The notes under the pieces are model-generated. The model ran no database searches. It saw nothing but the letters and a program-made list of their open reading frames with translations, and was not told the DNA's origin. Below, piece by piece: positions 48,381 to 58,832 of a stretch of 64,000 bases of DNA. Source of the DNA: Cheiracanthium punctorium (lineage: Eukaryota; Arthropoda; Arachnida; Araneae; Cheiracanthiidae); assembly GCA_038373885.1 (NCBI GenBank), contig JAWZYV010000069.1, forward strand, positions 248,001-312,000, written 5' to 3'. Position 1 is the first letter of the stretch, and every line of letters starts with the position of its first letter. The translations under genes and the position numbers were made by a program.

Positions 48381-48666
48381 AAAATGGCAACCAAGATATG
48401 CTTAATCCTCACTTTTTCCACTACGGGGGTTACAATTGCGAAATCGCGGAGAGCAAAAATTAGCCTTTTGCGACACGTTTTTTTGTCGATATCTCCTAAA
48501 ATTATTCGAATTTCGAAGAAATCGCTTCGAGGTATGTCGGGACCCATCCTGGTGAATTTCCTTACAAAATTTGGTAGGTCTACGATCAACCGTCTGGGAG
48601 CTACGCGAGACTAATCTAATGACACAGACAAACGGACATTTTACACTTTGTTTTATTTATATAGAT
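48381..48666 (+). repeat. Dispersed repeat family R1, copy 3 (tail part)
   Basis: It shares CGAATTTCGAAGAAATCGCT, AAATTTGGTAGGTCTACGAT and GGAGCTACGCGAGAC with copy 1, and ends in ACAAACGGACATTTTACACT then TTTATATAGAT. Upstream of about 48505 it differs from copy 1; a related phrase (TATCTTCTAAAATAATTCGA) occurs near 55610. Confidence 0.7.
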
Positions 48667-49007
48667 TACTTCTTTGATTTAACTGCCCGTTTCGAATAAT
48701 ATAAAGAACTATATTTTTCTGAGAACAAGAAATATAGTTTCAGTCAATTTTCCTTGACCTAGATCACATTTCCGTTCCATTAGCGAAGAAATACTCATTA
48801 ATTACACTTTCCACAAAAATCAATCACATTAAATCCATTTCCATTTAAAAACTAGCCAAAAGTTTCATTTCCCCATAAAGCTTCAACAATTGTGTTTAAG
48901 TAAATAACACTGACATTAAGTTTTTTTTAAATTATTCAATAATTAATTAAATCAAAATTCTTGCAAATTGCATACTGCGGACTTATCATTTTCTAATACG
49001 AACGTTG

Positions 49008-49248
49008 CCTCACCATGGCGTAGTGGTTATGCCACTAGAAATGGTAGACAGGCGAAGTGTGAAGGTCCCGGGTTCGGGTCCCATCGCGCGTCCGTCGACC
49101 TAACCGTTCGGAGTTTTCCGTGGTTTTCTCCGAAACTTAGCGTAAATACGAATTAGGACCCCTTAGAAAGACCCCCACGGAGGGCACCCCACCCATAGGC
49201 CTAGAGCCCATGCGTAGCTAATCGGCCTTAATCCCAAAACAACAACAA
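49008..49248 (+). mobile_element. tRNA-derived SINE, family S1 (copy 4), young insertion
   Basis: A perfect 15-bp target duplication, CTAATACGAACGTTG, flanks it at 48993-49007 and 49249-49263. The A box TGGCGTAGTGG lies at 49016-49026 and the B box GGTTCGGGTCC at 49071-49081. The body has GTTTTCCGTGGTTTTCTCCG, ACCCCTTAGAAAGACCCCCA and CGGAGGGCACC; the tail is (CAA)n. Intact polymerase III boxes and intact duplications mark a recent insertion, mobilised in trans by an unidentified LINE. Confidence 0.95.
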
Positions 49249-49263
49249 CTAATACGAACGTTG

Positions 49264-50384
49264 ATTATTAATAACGATAATGATCATAAAGAATTAAAAG
49301 ACCGTCTTTTTAAAAAAGTTATATATCAGTTAGACCCTTGAATAAACTAACAGAGGTGAGTACAATCTCTCCAAAATATTAGAAACATAAATTTGACAAC
49401 TTTGAACAACAGATTTGAGATAAGCACTAATTGCATCCTACATTTTTATTCCTGTTGTAATCCATTGACAAAGTTACGTGGGTGGCTATAAATCAGTTTT
49501 ATTAAGTTTTTCAAAGAACAGCTGGGTAACAATAGTCATCTTTTATACAAAAATGCTTCAATAATTTCTAACATACTGAAGGTACAAGGGTTTAGGATAT
49601 TTTTTAAATCTATCATTACTGACATTGATTATTTGCCGTGTAATTTAAATTATTTATCAAGCATATTCCACATTCCTAAACGTCTAATAAACGAAGAAAA
49701 AACACAAATCTAATGATAAAACATGGACAGCGAAGTTGATTATACTAATGAGTACGAGCGTGAAAATTCAATTAACTTTTAAAAGCACGCAATGAAATAT
49801 GCTTTCTTCTCCTGCTGCTATACAGCGAATAAACAAAGCTGTTTGCGATGCCGTTCGGAGCCTCATCTTGTTTAATTACAAGGGCGTTTGAACTATTTCA
49901 GACAAGCATTCCCAGTATAGCAAGTGAGGAGGAATCCAACAGCCTTATTACATATGGTCAAGGAAATGAGAGATCTTAAATGTGACCTATCCTTAATTGA
50001 AAGGACAGAGAAGTATCTGTATTCGGCCACATTACAGATGATCGCATCGCTACGCCTTTCCATTCAAATCAAATAGAGCTTATCACACTTTGCAGCAAAC
50101 TGGCATTAGATTTTTTTGGAAAGCATGCACGAGCCCCGAAATTACTGACCTAGGCATTTGTTCCTTAAATAATGATCATTGACATGTACAATAAATTACG
50201 AAATTATATAAAAACGAAGGTAAAGAATTTTATGGTATCGATTAAGATTTTTTTCAGGGGATTAAATCGTAAATACAATTTTTTTATTTTTATACTGCCC
50301 CCGTAAAAAAAATTTCTTAGTTCGTAAAATGCGCTCCATATAATAGTTAGATGATGTACAAAATTTCAGCCTTTCATCATAAAA
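49264..50384. other. Unannotated stretch
   Basis: No gene, RNA or transposon end recognised. Confidence 0.4.
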
Positions 50385-50690
50385 TGGCTCAAAGGTATGT
50401 AAATAAATATACGTTGATTTAAACCACTTTTCAATGGCTGTCGAAGAGAAAAAATCAGATCAGAAGATCGTATTTCAGGGGCTGTACACACACTACGAAA
50501 GAAAACAATGATTGCGTAAATACACAATACTTTTGATTTTATTGGTATTATATAGCCCTTTACCAACTTCGTTTAAATATATCTTTGAATCCTGGAACGT
50601 GGTCATCTGATGTGATTTCTCCCCTTCGAGAGTCCGTTAAAAAGTGGTTTAAGTCAGCATATACTTATTTTTATATTTCTGACAATTATA
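50385..50690. repeat. Imperfect inverted repeat, arms ~70-100 bp
   Basis: The left arm (about 50416-50481: GATTTAAACCACTTTTCAAT, CAGATCAGAAGATC) is the imperfect reverse complement of the right arm (about 50588-50655: CATCTGATGTGATTTCTCCC, AAAAAGTGGTTTAAGTC). Weaker pairing continues outward. About 105 bases separate the arms. It could be a MITE or an inverted duplication; no target duplication seen. Confidence 0.6.
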
Positions 50691-51366
50691 GGATAAAATG
50701 CACAAATTTTGTACTAGTGTACGGGGCATATTTTACTATCTGGGATTTTGTAAAAAATTTATACTTTGTACTCATTTAATCTCCTTAAAAAACTTTTATC
50801 GATACCGTAAGATTATGTACCAATTTTTTTCTCCCAACTTCCTGCGTACCCTAACTTGCAAGTACGATAGTGCCGCCATCATTGACCACTGCAAAAAAGA
50901 CGACAGTTTTAAACGATGGGGTGCTTCCCCAATGAGACTGCATTGAGGTCACTTTTCGGACATCACCACATGGCGAAATTGTCCCTTTTCTTCGTTTGCC
51001 GTGAAGGCGCGAAGGGTGTCGTTTTCCCTAAAATCTTACCAGGCACAGCTCCATGACTAGGCATTTTTGTGTTCTTTTCTTTCTCATTTACTTACGAGTT
51101 GGGCTCATAAGATGGAGAAGATTACTTTTATTAGATCGGATCGGAACGTGGCGGTGGTTTATTAGTTTTAAATGATTTTTTGTTTAAATTAGGAAAAAAA
51201 AAAAAAAAAAAAAAAAAACATCTAACTAAGGAATTTCTCTAATTTAAAATCAGTTTACTTAATTTGGTGAAAATTCTGAAGATAGAGCGTTTAAAATCGC
51301 CTTAATAACTGCATTATTTTTGTATGAAAAATTGAAGTACATCGCCGTATTCTTGTTATTAAAAAT
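50691..51366. other. Unannotated stretch
   Basis: A-run at 51195-51218. No supported gene. Confidence 0.4.
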
Positions 51367-52147
51367 TTTCATTTCATTTCATTTATTTCATAAAAGAAAT
51401 GCACACTACAGATTAAAATCCATTTACAGTGATGCATAAAAGGACAAATTACATAAGACAAAATTAAAAAAGATAAAATACAGAGATAAAATAAATACCA
51501 GTCATGACTGCAAAAGTTCAAAACACTTCACTCTAAAGACTTTAAAAGACATCTTAAAAATATCCAAATCCAAAGAAAACTTATTATAAATTTTATAAAA
51601 TTTAGATAACGAAAAGTATATGTAATTATATTTTATAATTGGATCCACAAATAAATGACTATTACGAAGAGACCTGTTCGGTACATTGACACAAATACTT
51701 TGAAGAATATCACTGCAGTCTACCATATTATTGACAACTTTATAAAAAAAATAATAAACAAAAGAGATCACGAAGAGAACTTAAACTAGGAAGACCAAAA
51801 ACACTTCTCAAGTAAGATGAAGAAATATTCGGAATGTAAATAGGATTACTTTTGTAATATGAATAACGAGTAAACTGAGTCTGCACCCGCTCAAGAATTT
51901 TCATTTTATTTTTATAATACGGATCCCAAACAAGACTACAATATTCAAGATTAAAGCGTATCAAACTAAAGTATAAGATTTTTAATGCATGAAGGTTAGA
52001 AAATTCTTTAGTTTTGCACTTAAGAAAACCAAGTTTTTTGTAAGCTTTAGAGATAATGCTATTGATATGGCGTTTTTTTTTAATAAACTGAGGGATATAT
52101 ATATATTTTTTTTTTGTATTCTTAGGACAAAGTTCAGAACTAGTCAT
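51367..52147 (-). pseudogene. Non-LTR retrotransposon, reverse transcriptase 3' end
   Basis: On minus, a 135-codon frame reads INSIISKAYKKLGFLK near the middle, then LYFSLIRFNLEYCSLVWDP and MKILERVQTQFTRYSY. This is the C-terminal region shared by jockey- and CR1-type LINE reverse transcriptases, downstream of the catalytic domain. Near 51745-51770 the frame shifts and the protein continues to a stop at about 51502 (NMVDCSDILQSICVNVP, SLRNSHLF). An AT-rich 3' UTR follows, ending in a GAAAT/ATGAAATGAAATGAAA microsatellite tail at about 51367, as many LINEs have. Everything upstream of the thumb region is missing: a 5'-truncated insertion with one frameshift. Confidence 0.85.
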
Positions 52148-52714
52148 TCAGTAACAAATATTATAGCAGTTGCGAAAATTTTAAATACCATCTCTCACCT
52201 AACAGGCAAATAAAGAGTCTAAGACTAGACAGATTTAACATGCACATTCTCTGTAATATGTAATCACATTCAGTCTGATTTGTAATCAGCTATGGCTTAT
52301 TATTACTGGTTTTCTTTTTATAAGTGCAAGAGTTTAATCTGATTCATGGTAATTTATCTTCTTAACTCTTTGGTTTTAAATAATAATTCTTAGAATGAAT
52401 AGCTTGCTGAAGTAATGCTTTTTTTTTTCGTTATGTTAATGATGTAATTATCCTTATGAAAAAAATTAATAATGTTCGGAATGCAATTAAGAAGATGCGT
52501 ATTGAACTGGTTTACTTACATTTTTTTTTAAATAATTAAAATGTCGATTAGTGTAGTCGAATTTTAAAATTTCACGTTGCTCATTTTCAATAGCTACAGA
52601 GAAATACTATACAAGTTTTTAAAAATAGGTTTTCATAACGTAAACATTCACGGTAAAGAAATATTTATTAAAAATAATTCGTGCCACCTAAACTTTTCAA
52701 ACATAGTAAATTTC
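52148..52714. other. Unannotated stretch
   Basis: AT-rich sequence upstream of the truncated LINE; I see no continuation of its coding region. Confidence 0.4.
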
Positions 52715-52716
52715 TA

Positions 52717-52908
52717 CAGGGTATCCCGAAAAGGTGGTAATGGGCTTTAATTCTTTATCTATGAGAGATAAGTGGGTAACGAGAGGATATTTTTCTTAAC
52801 AGAGTCTTATTTCCGACCTTATTTTGAACATTTTTCCAATTTACACTACCAAGTTATCTCTAATAAGTAAGGAATTAAAGCTCGTTACCACCTTTTTGGG
52901 ACACCCTG
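52717..52908. mobile_element. TA-flanked MITE with CAGGGTRTCCC ends
   Basis: The left end is CAGGGTATCCCGAAAAGGTG and the reversed right end is CAGGGTGTCCCAAAAAGGTG. Inverted identity continues through GGTAAYGRGCTTTAATTCYT. TA lies on both sides (52715-52716, 52909-52910). At 192 bp it is a typical Tc1/mariner-type MITE. A lone left end of the same family is at 28286. Confidence 0.88.
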
Positions 52909-53075
52909 TATATATGTAGAAACTGTCGAGGCGCGTCCTGTAAAAAGTAATTTACTTAGAGCGTTAAAGACTGTTCGATTTAAGCAAAAAAATTAAACTG
53001 TAACGGTTCGTTTTTTAACCATGGGCATCGGCAGCATAGAGCATGGAGACACCTGCGCCTCCCTGAATTTTTATA

Positions 53076-53900
53076 TAGTAATTTTTATATTTATATTATG
53101 CTGGATTTTTATTCTTAATTTAATTATTTCCCTTCTTTTCTCTTCTTTCCAATATGGCAAACATAATCTATATTGTACTGAATCTGTAAGCCTTTTTATG
53201 AGAAAAACTGAAACTCCTACATCACTTCTTTAATGTATAGAGGTCTATTGTATTTATTTACATTTAATATCCTGAAATTTTTATTCGGTACCATAAAGTA
53301 ACTTTATAATTAATTCCATATGTCTAAGGTCGATATATAATGAAGAATAGTGTTTTTTTAGGCACCTCTATATTATGGATTGGAAGTGATTTATGATTTT
53401 TATTTAATATAAAAAAATATTAAACTTCTTACTTTAATTCTTACTTTAATGATGAAAATTATTTTTGCTTTGTGGTTAACCCTTTGAGGCGCAACCTTTT
53501 CCCAATGCTGAAAAAAGGGCAGCCGTTGCTATCGCTCGACTTAACTACCAGCAAGATGGCGGACGGTCGAAACGTTCACCGTGTGCCACAGATCTAGGGA
53601 CCCTTTTTTGGCGAGGCTGGCTGTGCGGCACAGTGCACAAAATTACTGTGGGGCACAGCCAGCTGCGTCAAAAAGGGGTCTCTAGATATGTGGCACGCGA
53701 TGAACGTTTTGACCGTCCGCCATCTTGCTGGTAGTTAAGTCGAGCGACGGCAATGGCTGCCCTTTTTTTAGCATTGGACAATCTATCCAGCTGTTCTCGC
53801 ATTCTTCCATTTTTCAGCAGATGTCAGTGGGGGGGAAAAAGAAGGGAAATAATTAAATTAAGAATAAAAATCCAGCATAATATAAATATAAAAATTACTA
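53076..53900. repeat. Perfect 64-bp inverted repeat enclosing a foldback
   Basis: Bases 53076-53139 (from TAGTAATTTTTATATTTATA) are the exact reverse complement of 53837-53900; I checked all 64 positions. The 697-bp interior contains the GC-rich foldback at 53502-53777. No coding frame is supported. Confidence 0.95.
53502..53777. mobile_element. 276-bp foldback MITE
   Basis: The arms pair over most of the length: CCAATGCTGAAAAAAGGGCA on the left with its counterpart TGCCCTTTTTTTAGCATTGG on the right. The paired words CGACTTAACTACCAGCAAGA and TCTTGCTGGTAGTTAAGTCG, then GATGGCGGACGGTC and GACCGTCCGCCATC, are exact. The centre is near ACAAAATTACTGTGG. GC content is far above the flanks. No target duplication or superfamily signature is clear. 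Confidence 0.85.
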
Positions 53901-53929
53901 AGTGCTGTTAAAAATAATCGTGACACTTT

Positions 53930-54260
53930 TTTTGCGGGGCGTGCTAAAAAGTAAAGGATTCTCTTGAAGCTATGTCACCCGCAACTATTTATGTAGAAAT
54001 CAAATATATTCTTCTTGACTGGCAAGAACAAAAGCCCAGGACGAAAAGAAACAAAACCCGAAGTGGTTGAAAGAATTCGTGATTCGTTTTTGCGGAGTAC
54101 CTCAAAATCAACGCCGTGTCACCGGAGGGGCACATATTGAACACCTGTAGAAACTTCAATAAATGTAGTTTTGAGGTAAATTTGAATTTTCTAAATATAT
54201 TAATTACAACGTTCACAATCATGTTTTCTTTTTGTCCCATTCATTATGAATCACCCTGTA
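53930..54260 (-). mobile_element. Terminal fragment of a mariner-like element (tentative)
   Basis: Reversed from about 54260 it reads ACAGGGTGATTCATAATGAA, then GTGCCCCTCCGGTGACACGG near 54110-54130, phrases I associate with Tc1/mariner-type elements of arthropods. The 83-codon ORF over it has no catalytic motif. The other end was not identified. Confidence 0.4.
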
Positions 54261-56028
54261 TTTGTTAGTCATACATGTGGTAATGGTAAAGTGACCATAT
54301 TTTTTAACTTAGAGTTGAGGACATGTCCCCGATTCTGAAACAAGATTGGGGATATTTTATAATTAATGAAATAATTACACTACTCAACAGCCATTTTACC
54401 TCTGGAATGTGATACATCAATTAGTATGTATTTTGGTGTGTAAAATCCGAATCAACCTTTCAAAGAGATAGATAATGGTGAGAATGTTTTTATAATACTA
54501 GGGGTCAAGGCCCCCAGACTCGCTACGCTCGCTTTTTCGTATGAGGCATTCGGCCCCTCATCAGGCTTATTCGTAAAAAAGACATCATTTCAACAGACAA
54601 AACCCGAAGATTGGATCAGATAGAATGTTACTGAGCTACACATTGCTTGGTTCTTGCATGTTCATTGGTACATAAAAATTTAAACTTCGCACTACAGTAG
54701 ACCCCTCCCCCTCATAACACGGAAGGTATGTTGTTATGGGAATCCGAGTTGTACGGGTCCTGAGCTATACTACACCTGGAGTGCAGACTCCGCTTATAAT
54801 CGCTGGAAAAATTATTTGCACTCCTCAGAAACACAATGATATTTAAGCTTGCCATTCAAATTTATATTAATTAGGAGCTAAAGCGTAATAAAATCTGAAC
54901 AGCTGTTTCAGCTGTATTTTTAATAATGTAAAAACTATTGGACACCTTGCGAATTTGCCACACATGGCGATTTTTCATTATTTGGCGACTCGCGTACGTG
55001 TAAAGTTAATAAAAGCTACGGAACAGATAGGATAGCTTGCCACCCATGGCGACTTTTCATTATTTGACGATTTACACATGCTCACAACCTATAATTACTG
55101 TTCATTTAAGGTTACCGGAAAACCGTTATCCATATTTTCATTTACATAATCGTTTGCAGATTGGCGTACTTAGCACCACGAATGTACCATCTCGTCGCGC
55201 TAGCAAATATCCAAAGTGTACTATAACTGCTATAATGACATAGTTTAAATATATAATATATTTCTACTGGTAGCAAATAATCCAGGTGGACCGAACCGGC
55301 TTTAAAATAATCTGCATTTTAATTATTTTTCATTTTCAAGATATTAGTTATTTTGTTTTGGAAAAACAGATAATCGCTAATTCTAAACTCCTGTTGTCTA
55401 AGCGAACTTACTATTTGAAAATTGTCAACTTTGTGTAACACATTTTGAGTTACTTATTTCATATAGTTTTTATTTTGGCGTAAAGTAGGCGTAATTCTAA
55501 CTCATGTTTGTAAATTACACACGATTCTAGATACTTGGAAACGCTTTGCTGCAAAAGAATGAATAATTTTATGCCAAATCTGGCAACCATTATGTTAATT
55601 TTTTTATTAATATCTTCTAAAATAATTCGATTTTCGAAATTTAAGTCAGCTTAGCAGGTTCCTCGGAATTTTTCGAATCTGTGGGCACCTTAGTCGAAAT
55701 GTATTCCAAATCCCCACGGTTTAGGAGAAGATAGGCGAACAAGCTTTTGACAGCGGCGACGACAGCGGCCCTTACTTTTTTTTAGAATAGAGAGATACTT
55801 GTTTAACTTTAGAATAAATAAATAAAAATAAAGAATGGTATCGCATGTACGTGTTTATTTATTTAATTAAAAATTCTGAATGAATTATCATTGGTAATTT
55901 AATTATAACTGATGTAAACCATATCTTTGCGGAATCTTATTTGATTACGAATTGCGATTTGCTGATCAGGGATAGCCATTCAGGTTAGGTTATTATCGGA
56001 AATATTCGAACCGTTTCAAGAGCTATGG
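54261..56028. other. Unannotated stretch with repeat-like pieces
   Basis: GGCCCCCAGACTCGCTACGC (about 54509) and TCTAAAATAATTCGATTTTC (about 55616, R1-like) suggest old dispersed repeats. A phrase GCCACMCATGGCGAYTTTTC recurs at about 54958 and 55040. No gene supported. Confidence 0.35.
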
Positions 56029-56101
56029 TTTCATAGATGAAGTTCAAATAACTTCATCTATGAAAGGGGGTTCTATCCACATCTTCTGTTGTGGGTAGAA
56101 C
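56029..56101. repeat. Two adjacent hairpins
   Basis: First: 56029-56044 TTTCATAGATGAAGTT pairs perfectly with 56050-56065 across a 5-base loop. Second: GTTCTATCCACA (from 56070) pairs with TGTGGGTAGAAC (to 56101) with one mismatch. Four bases separate them. Confidence 0.85.
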
Positions 56102-56786
56102 TCTAAACGTTAAACAAACAAACTATATTACAAATTTGCACGAAGTAAAGTAGTTTTTTTTTTCCAACTATCGTAATGCCAGGTTACGAGTGAAACATTT
56201 CCATAGTTTTGCTCTGATTGAATAAATTTTAATCAGGTGTATTAGAAAAATATCTGCTTCCTCCCGTATGAAGGGTACACAGCTAGTTTGAATTACAAAT
56301 CGATCATTCATTACAAATAAACAGGATTACTGTTCATTACAACGTTCAGTACATAATTATTGATAACTAATAAATTCACGTACATAATTATTGATTAAAT
56401 AGAACAAAATACAACATGTGGAGAAAAATGTGTATTGCTTACGTATACCGTACGCATATACCAGCTGTGTCACGCTGCGGCCTGTGCGCGCACAACTTTT
56501 TGAATTTTAAATGTGCACACAAATCGAGCGCGGAATTCGAAAAGTATACCCTTACAGCCTTAAAAAACATTAATTTTTTTTTTTTTTTTTTTTACAAAGA
56601 ATTTTAAATGTATAAAAATGTGAATAAACGTTCATAAATGTTTATTAAAAGATAATGTGCCAAAACCTGTTTAATTGCATAAATAGAAAGTTTAGAAAGC
56701 TTGACAAGAAGTTTTCAGCTCGTCTGTTCAAGGGAAATCCCTGGGGTTTTTTGGGGGGAAAAAGGGCTCCGTTCGCTCCGATTCAT
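56102..56786. other. Unannotated stretch with an R1-type head
   Basis: Reversed from about 56290, AACTAGCTGTGTACCCTTCA with a matching TACGGG resembles the R1 heads. T-run at 56575-56593. No gene. Confidence 0.35.
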
Positions 56787-56934
56787 TATACAACTGGTCG
56801 ACTAAAGCGGGGGAGTTAAAACGGTCAGCTTCCGTAGAGCCCCCCTCGTCAGAGATCAGCTTGGCTTTTCGAACTGCGGGGAGAATCTGAGGAGTGAAAG
56901 GGGGTAGGAAAGGAGAGAGTCGACCAGTTGTATA
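56787..56934. repeat. GC-rich block bounded by a 17-bp perfect inverted repeat
   Basis: TATACAACTGGTCGACT at 56787-56803 and its exact reverse complement at 56918-56934 enclose 114 bases rich in G and C. The 83-codon minus ORF here is not credited. Confidence 0.75.
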
Positions 56935-57501
56935 AGACAGCGATCTTTTCGCCTGTTTTGTGCAGGCAGAAATGATCATATTGCAGATAAGTACATTTAT
57001 TATTACATAAAGTTTTAATTATTTTACCTAGGTCAGTATTTTTCAGAGATACCTTGTATAGTTAGTAGATGTTTATTGGATAGCTTATTTATATAACTTA
57101 TATTATACACTGCAAGAAGAGCAGTTCGCAACTATAAAATGTTATGTATATCTATATTTTCTTTCCCCTGAAGATGTGGAGGTCATACTTTCGGAAGGAC
57201 TTATATGGGTAAGTGGGCAGCATAATAATATTTTGAATGGGGGAAAAAATCCCTTACAAACTTCCATCAGACAGCCGTACAAACGATGAAGATCCCCCCC
57301 CCCTCCAATAACATCTACGTTATTTTTCGACACTGGATAAAGACATTTTTAAGCGGCATCTGGAGTGATGCCGTGCCAAATACTATTTCATGCGTTTCTT
57401 ACCTGCATCATAAAGCTTACAATACCTTAGGCAGTGATTTCTAGTAATTAGTAGAACATTTATATATGAGTAATATATATTTATATAACATTTATATTAA
57501 T
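56935..57501. other. Unannotated stretch
   Basis: C-run at 57295-57303. No gene or element end recognised. Confidence 0.4.
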
Positions 57502-57509
57502 GAGTGACG

Positions 57510-57680
57510 CAGGGACGTACCCAGAAAAAAATTTCGGAGGGAGTCCAAACGGTGAAAATGGCAGAATTTTTCACAAAAAGACGTCATCATTCTTATTTTG
57601 TTAACAAAAACTGAAATTTCGGTCAGGGGGGTGGTCCAGGGGGTCCGGACTCCCTGGACCACCCCCCTGGGTACGTCCTT
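57510..57680. mobile_element. hAT-type MITE with CAGGGACGTACCCAG ends
   Basis: The left end CAGGGACGTACCCAG and the reversed right end AAGGACGTACCCAG form inverted repeats. The flanking octamers GAGTGACG (57502-57509) and GAGTGACA (57681-57688) agree at 7 of 8. An inner palindrome CCAGGGGGTCCGGACTCCCT lies near 57636. Similar in style to the elements at 59179 and 62016. Confidence 0.82.
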
Positions 57681-58506
57681 GAGTGACAGCAACATTCACT
57701 TCCTGATATAACATTGTTTTTCATTTATTCAGAGATTCGTATAGTTTATACACATTTAGTTTTTTTTCTATTATAACGCTTTAAAAATAGATTTCAATAA
57801 TCAATATTTAAATATGTTTAAAAAAAAACACAAACAAAAATATTTTCGTCAACTAGGGGACACTGAAAATTGCCTATACAACTGCCTTATTAAGTATAAG
57901 CCAGAGCGCAAAACATTCGAAGTCAGTGTGATAAGACTCCAAAGCAAAAAAGAATTTGACATGTTAACACAAGAATAACCGTTTTAATGCGTTCTGGAGT
58001 GCGTATTTATGAGTGGGGAGAATCACGATTCTGGGTATTTCCGTAAGCGACGGGAAAAATAATGGCCTGGCCTTTTGGGTAATAATCTTGAATGACAGAA
58101 GAGAGGCAGTGGGATCCTAGTAATTAAGGTGTCTATCGTGCTTAAACAGCCGAGATGCAGGCATAGGGAGCAGGAATGCTTTACCATACTTTAAATAGTG
58201 GAAGTGGTTATGAGTCAACGCATCATTATGCTTCATGCACAAGACATGTATAGGGTGGTAAAAATCAGTTGATTAACTGCAAGCATTGTCTTGTTTTTAC
58301 ACATTGCTGTAAAATAAAAGGGCACAAAATAATTTTAGTTATGCTGCCACAACAGATAATTAATAAGTAAAACAATATTATTATTATTATTTTATTTATT
58401 TATTTTTTAATATAGGACAAATGCTGCCGTGTTTTGGAGATAGACAGCAGCATAACAACCCTTACCGCAGAGAATTTCTATGCGGCTCTTTATAAAATAT
58501 ATTGAG
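57681..58506. other. Unannotated stretch
   Basis: No gene or element end recognised before the degraded terminus of the next transposon. Confidence 0.4.
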
Positions 58507-58832
58507 GCTTCTTAGTACAAAGTTTATAGACTAGCGTTTTTTTTTTTGGATTTAAGAGTTAATCAAACAAGTGAGAAAGACGAAAGAAATTATGCAAATA
58601 TCTATTGACGCTACAGAAATAATAAAATGCTTAAAGTGCTTCAAACAGTCATAGATTTAATATAAAAAAAATAAAAAAATAATGTTGTCTCAAAAATATA
58701 TAGACAACCGGTGTTAAAAGTTGATTGGAGTACTGATCTCCAAATTTGCATGTTTCAAGGCCATGTACTGGTCATTCAATAGCATTTTGAGATAAAAGCG
58801 AAGCTGTCTGTCTTTCTTCGACTGATTGTAAA

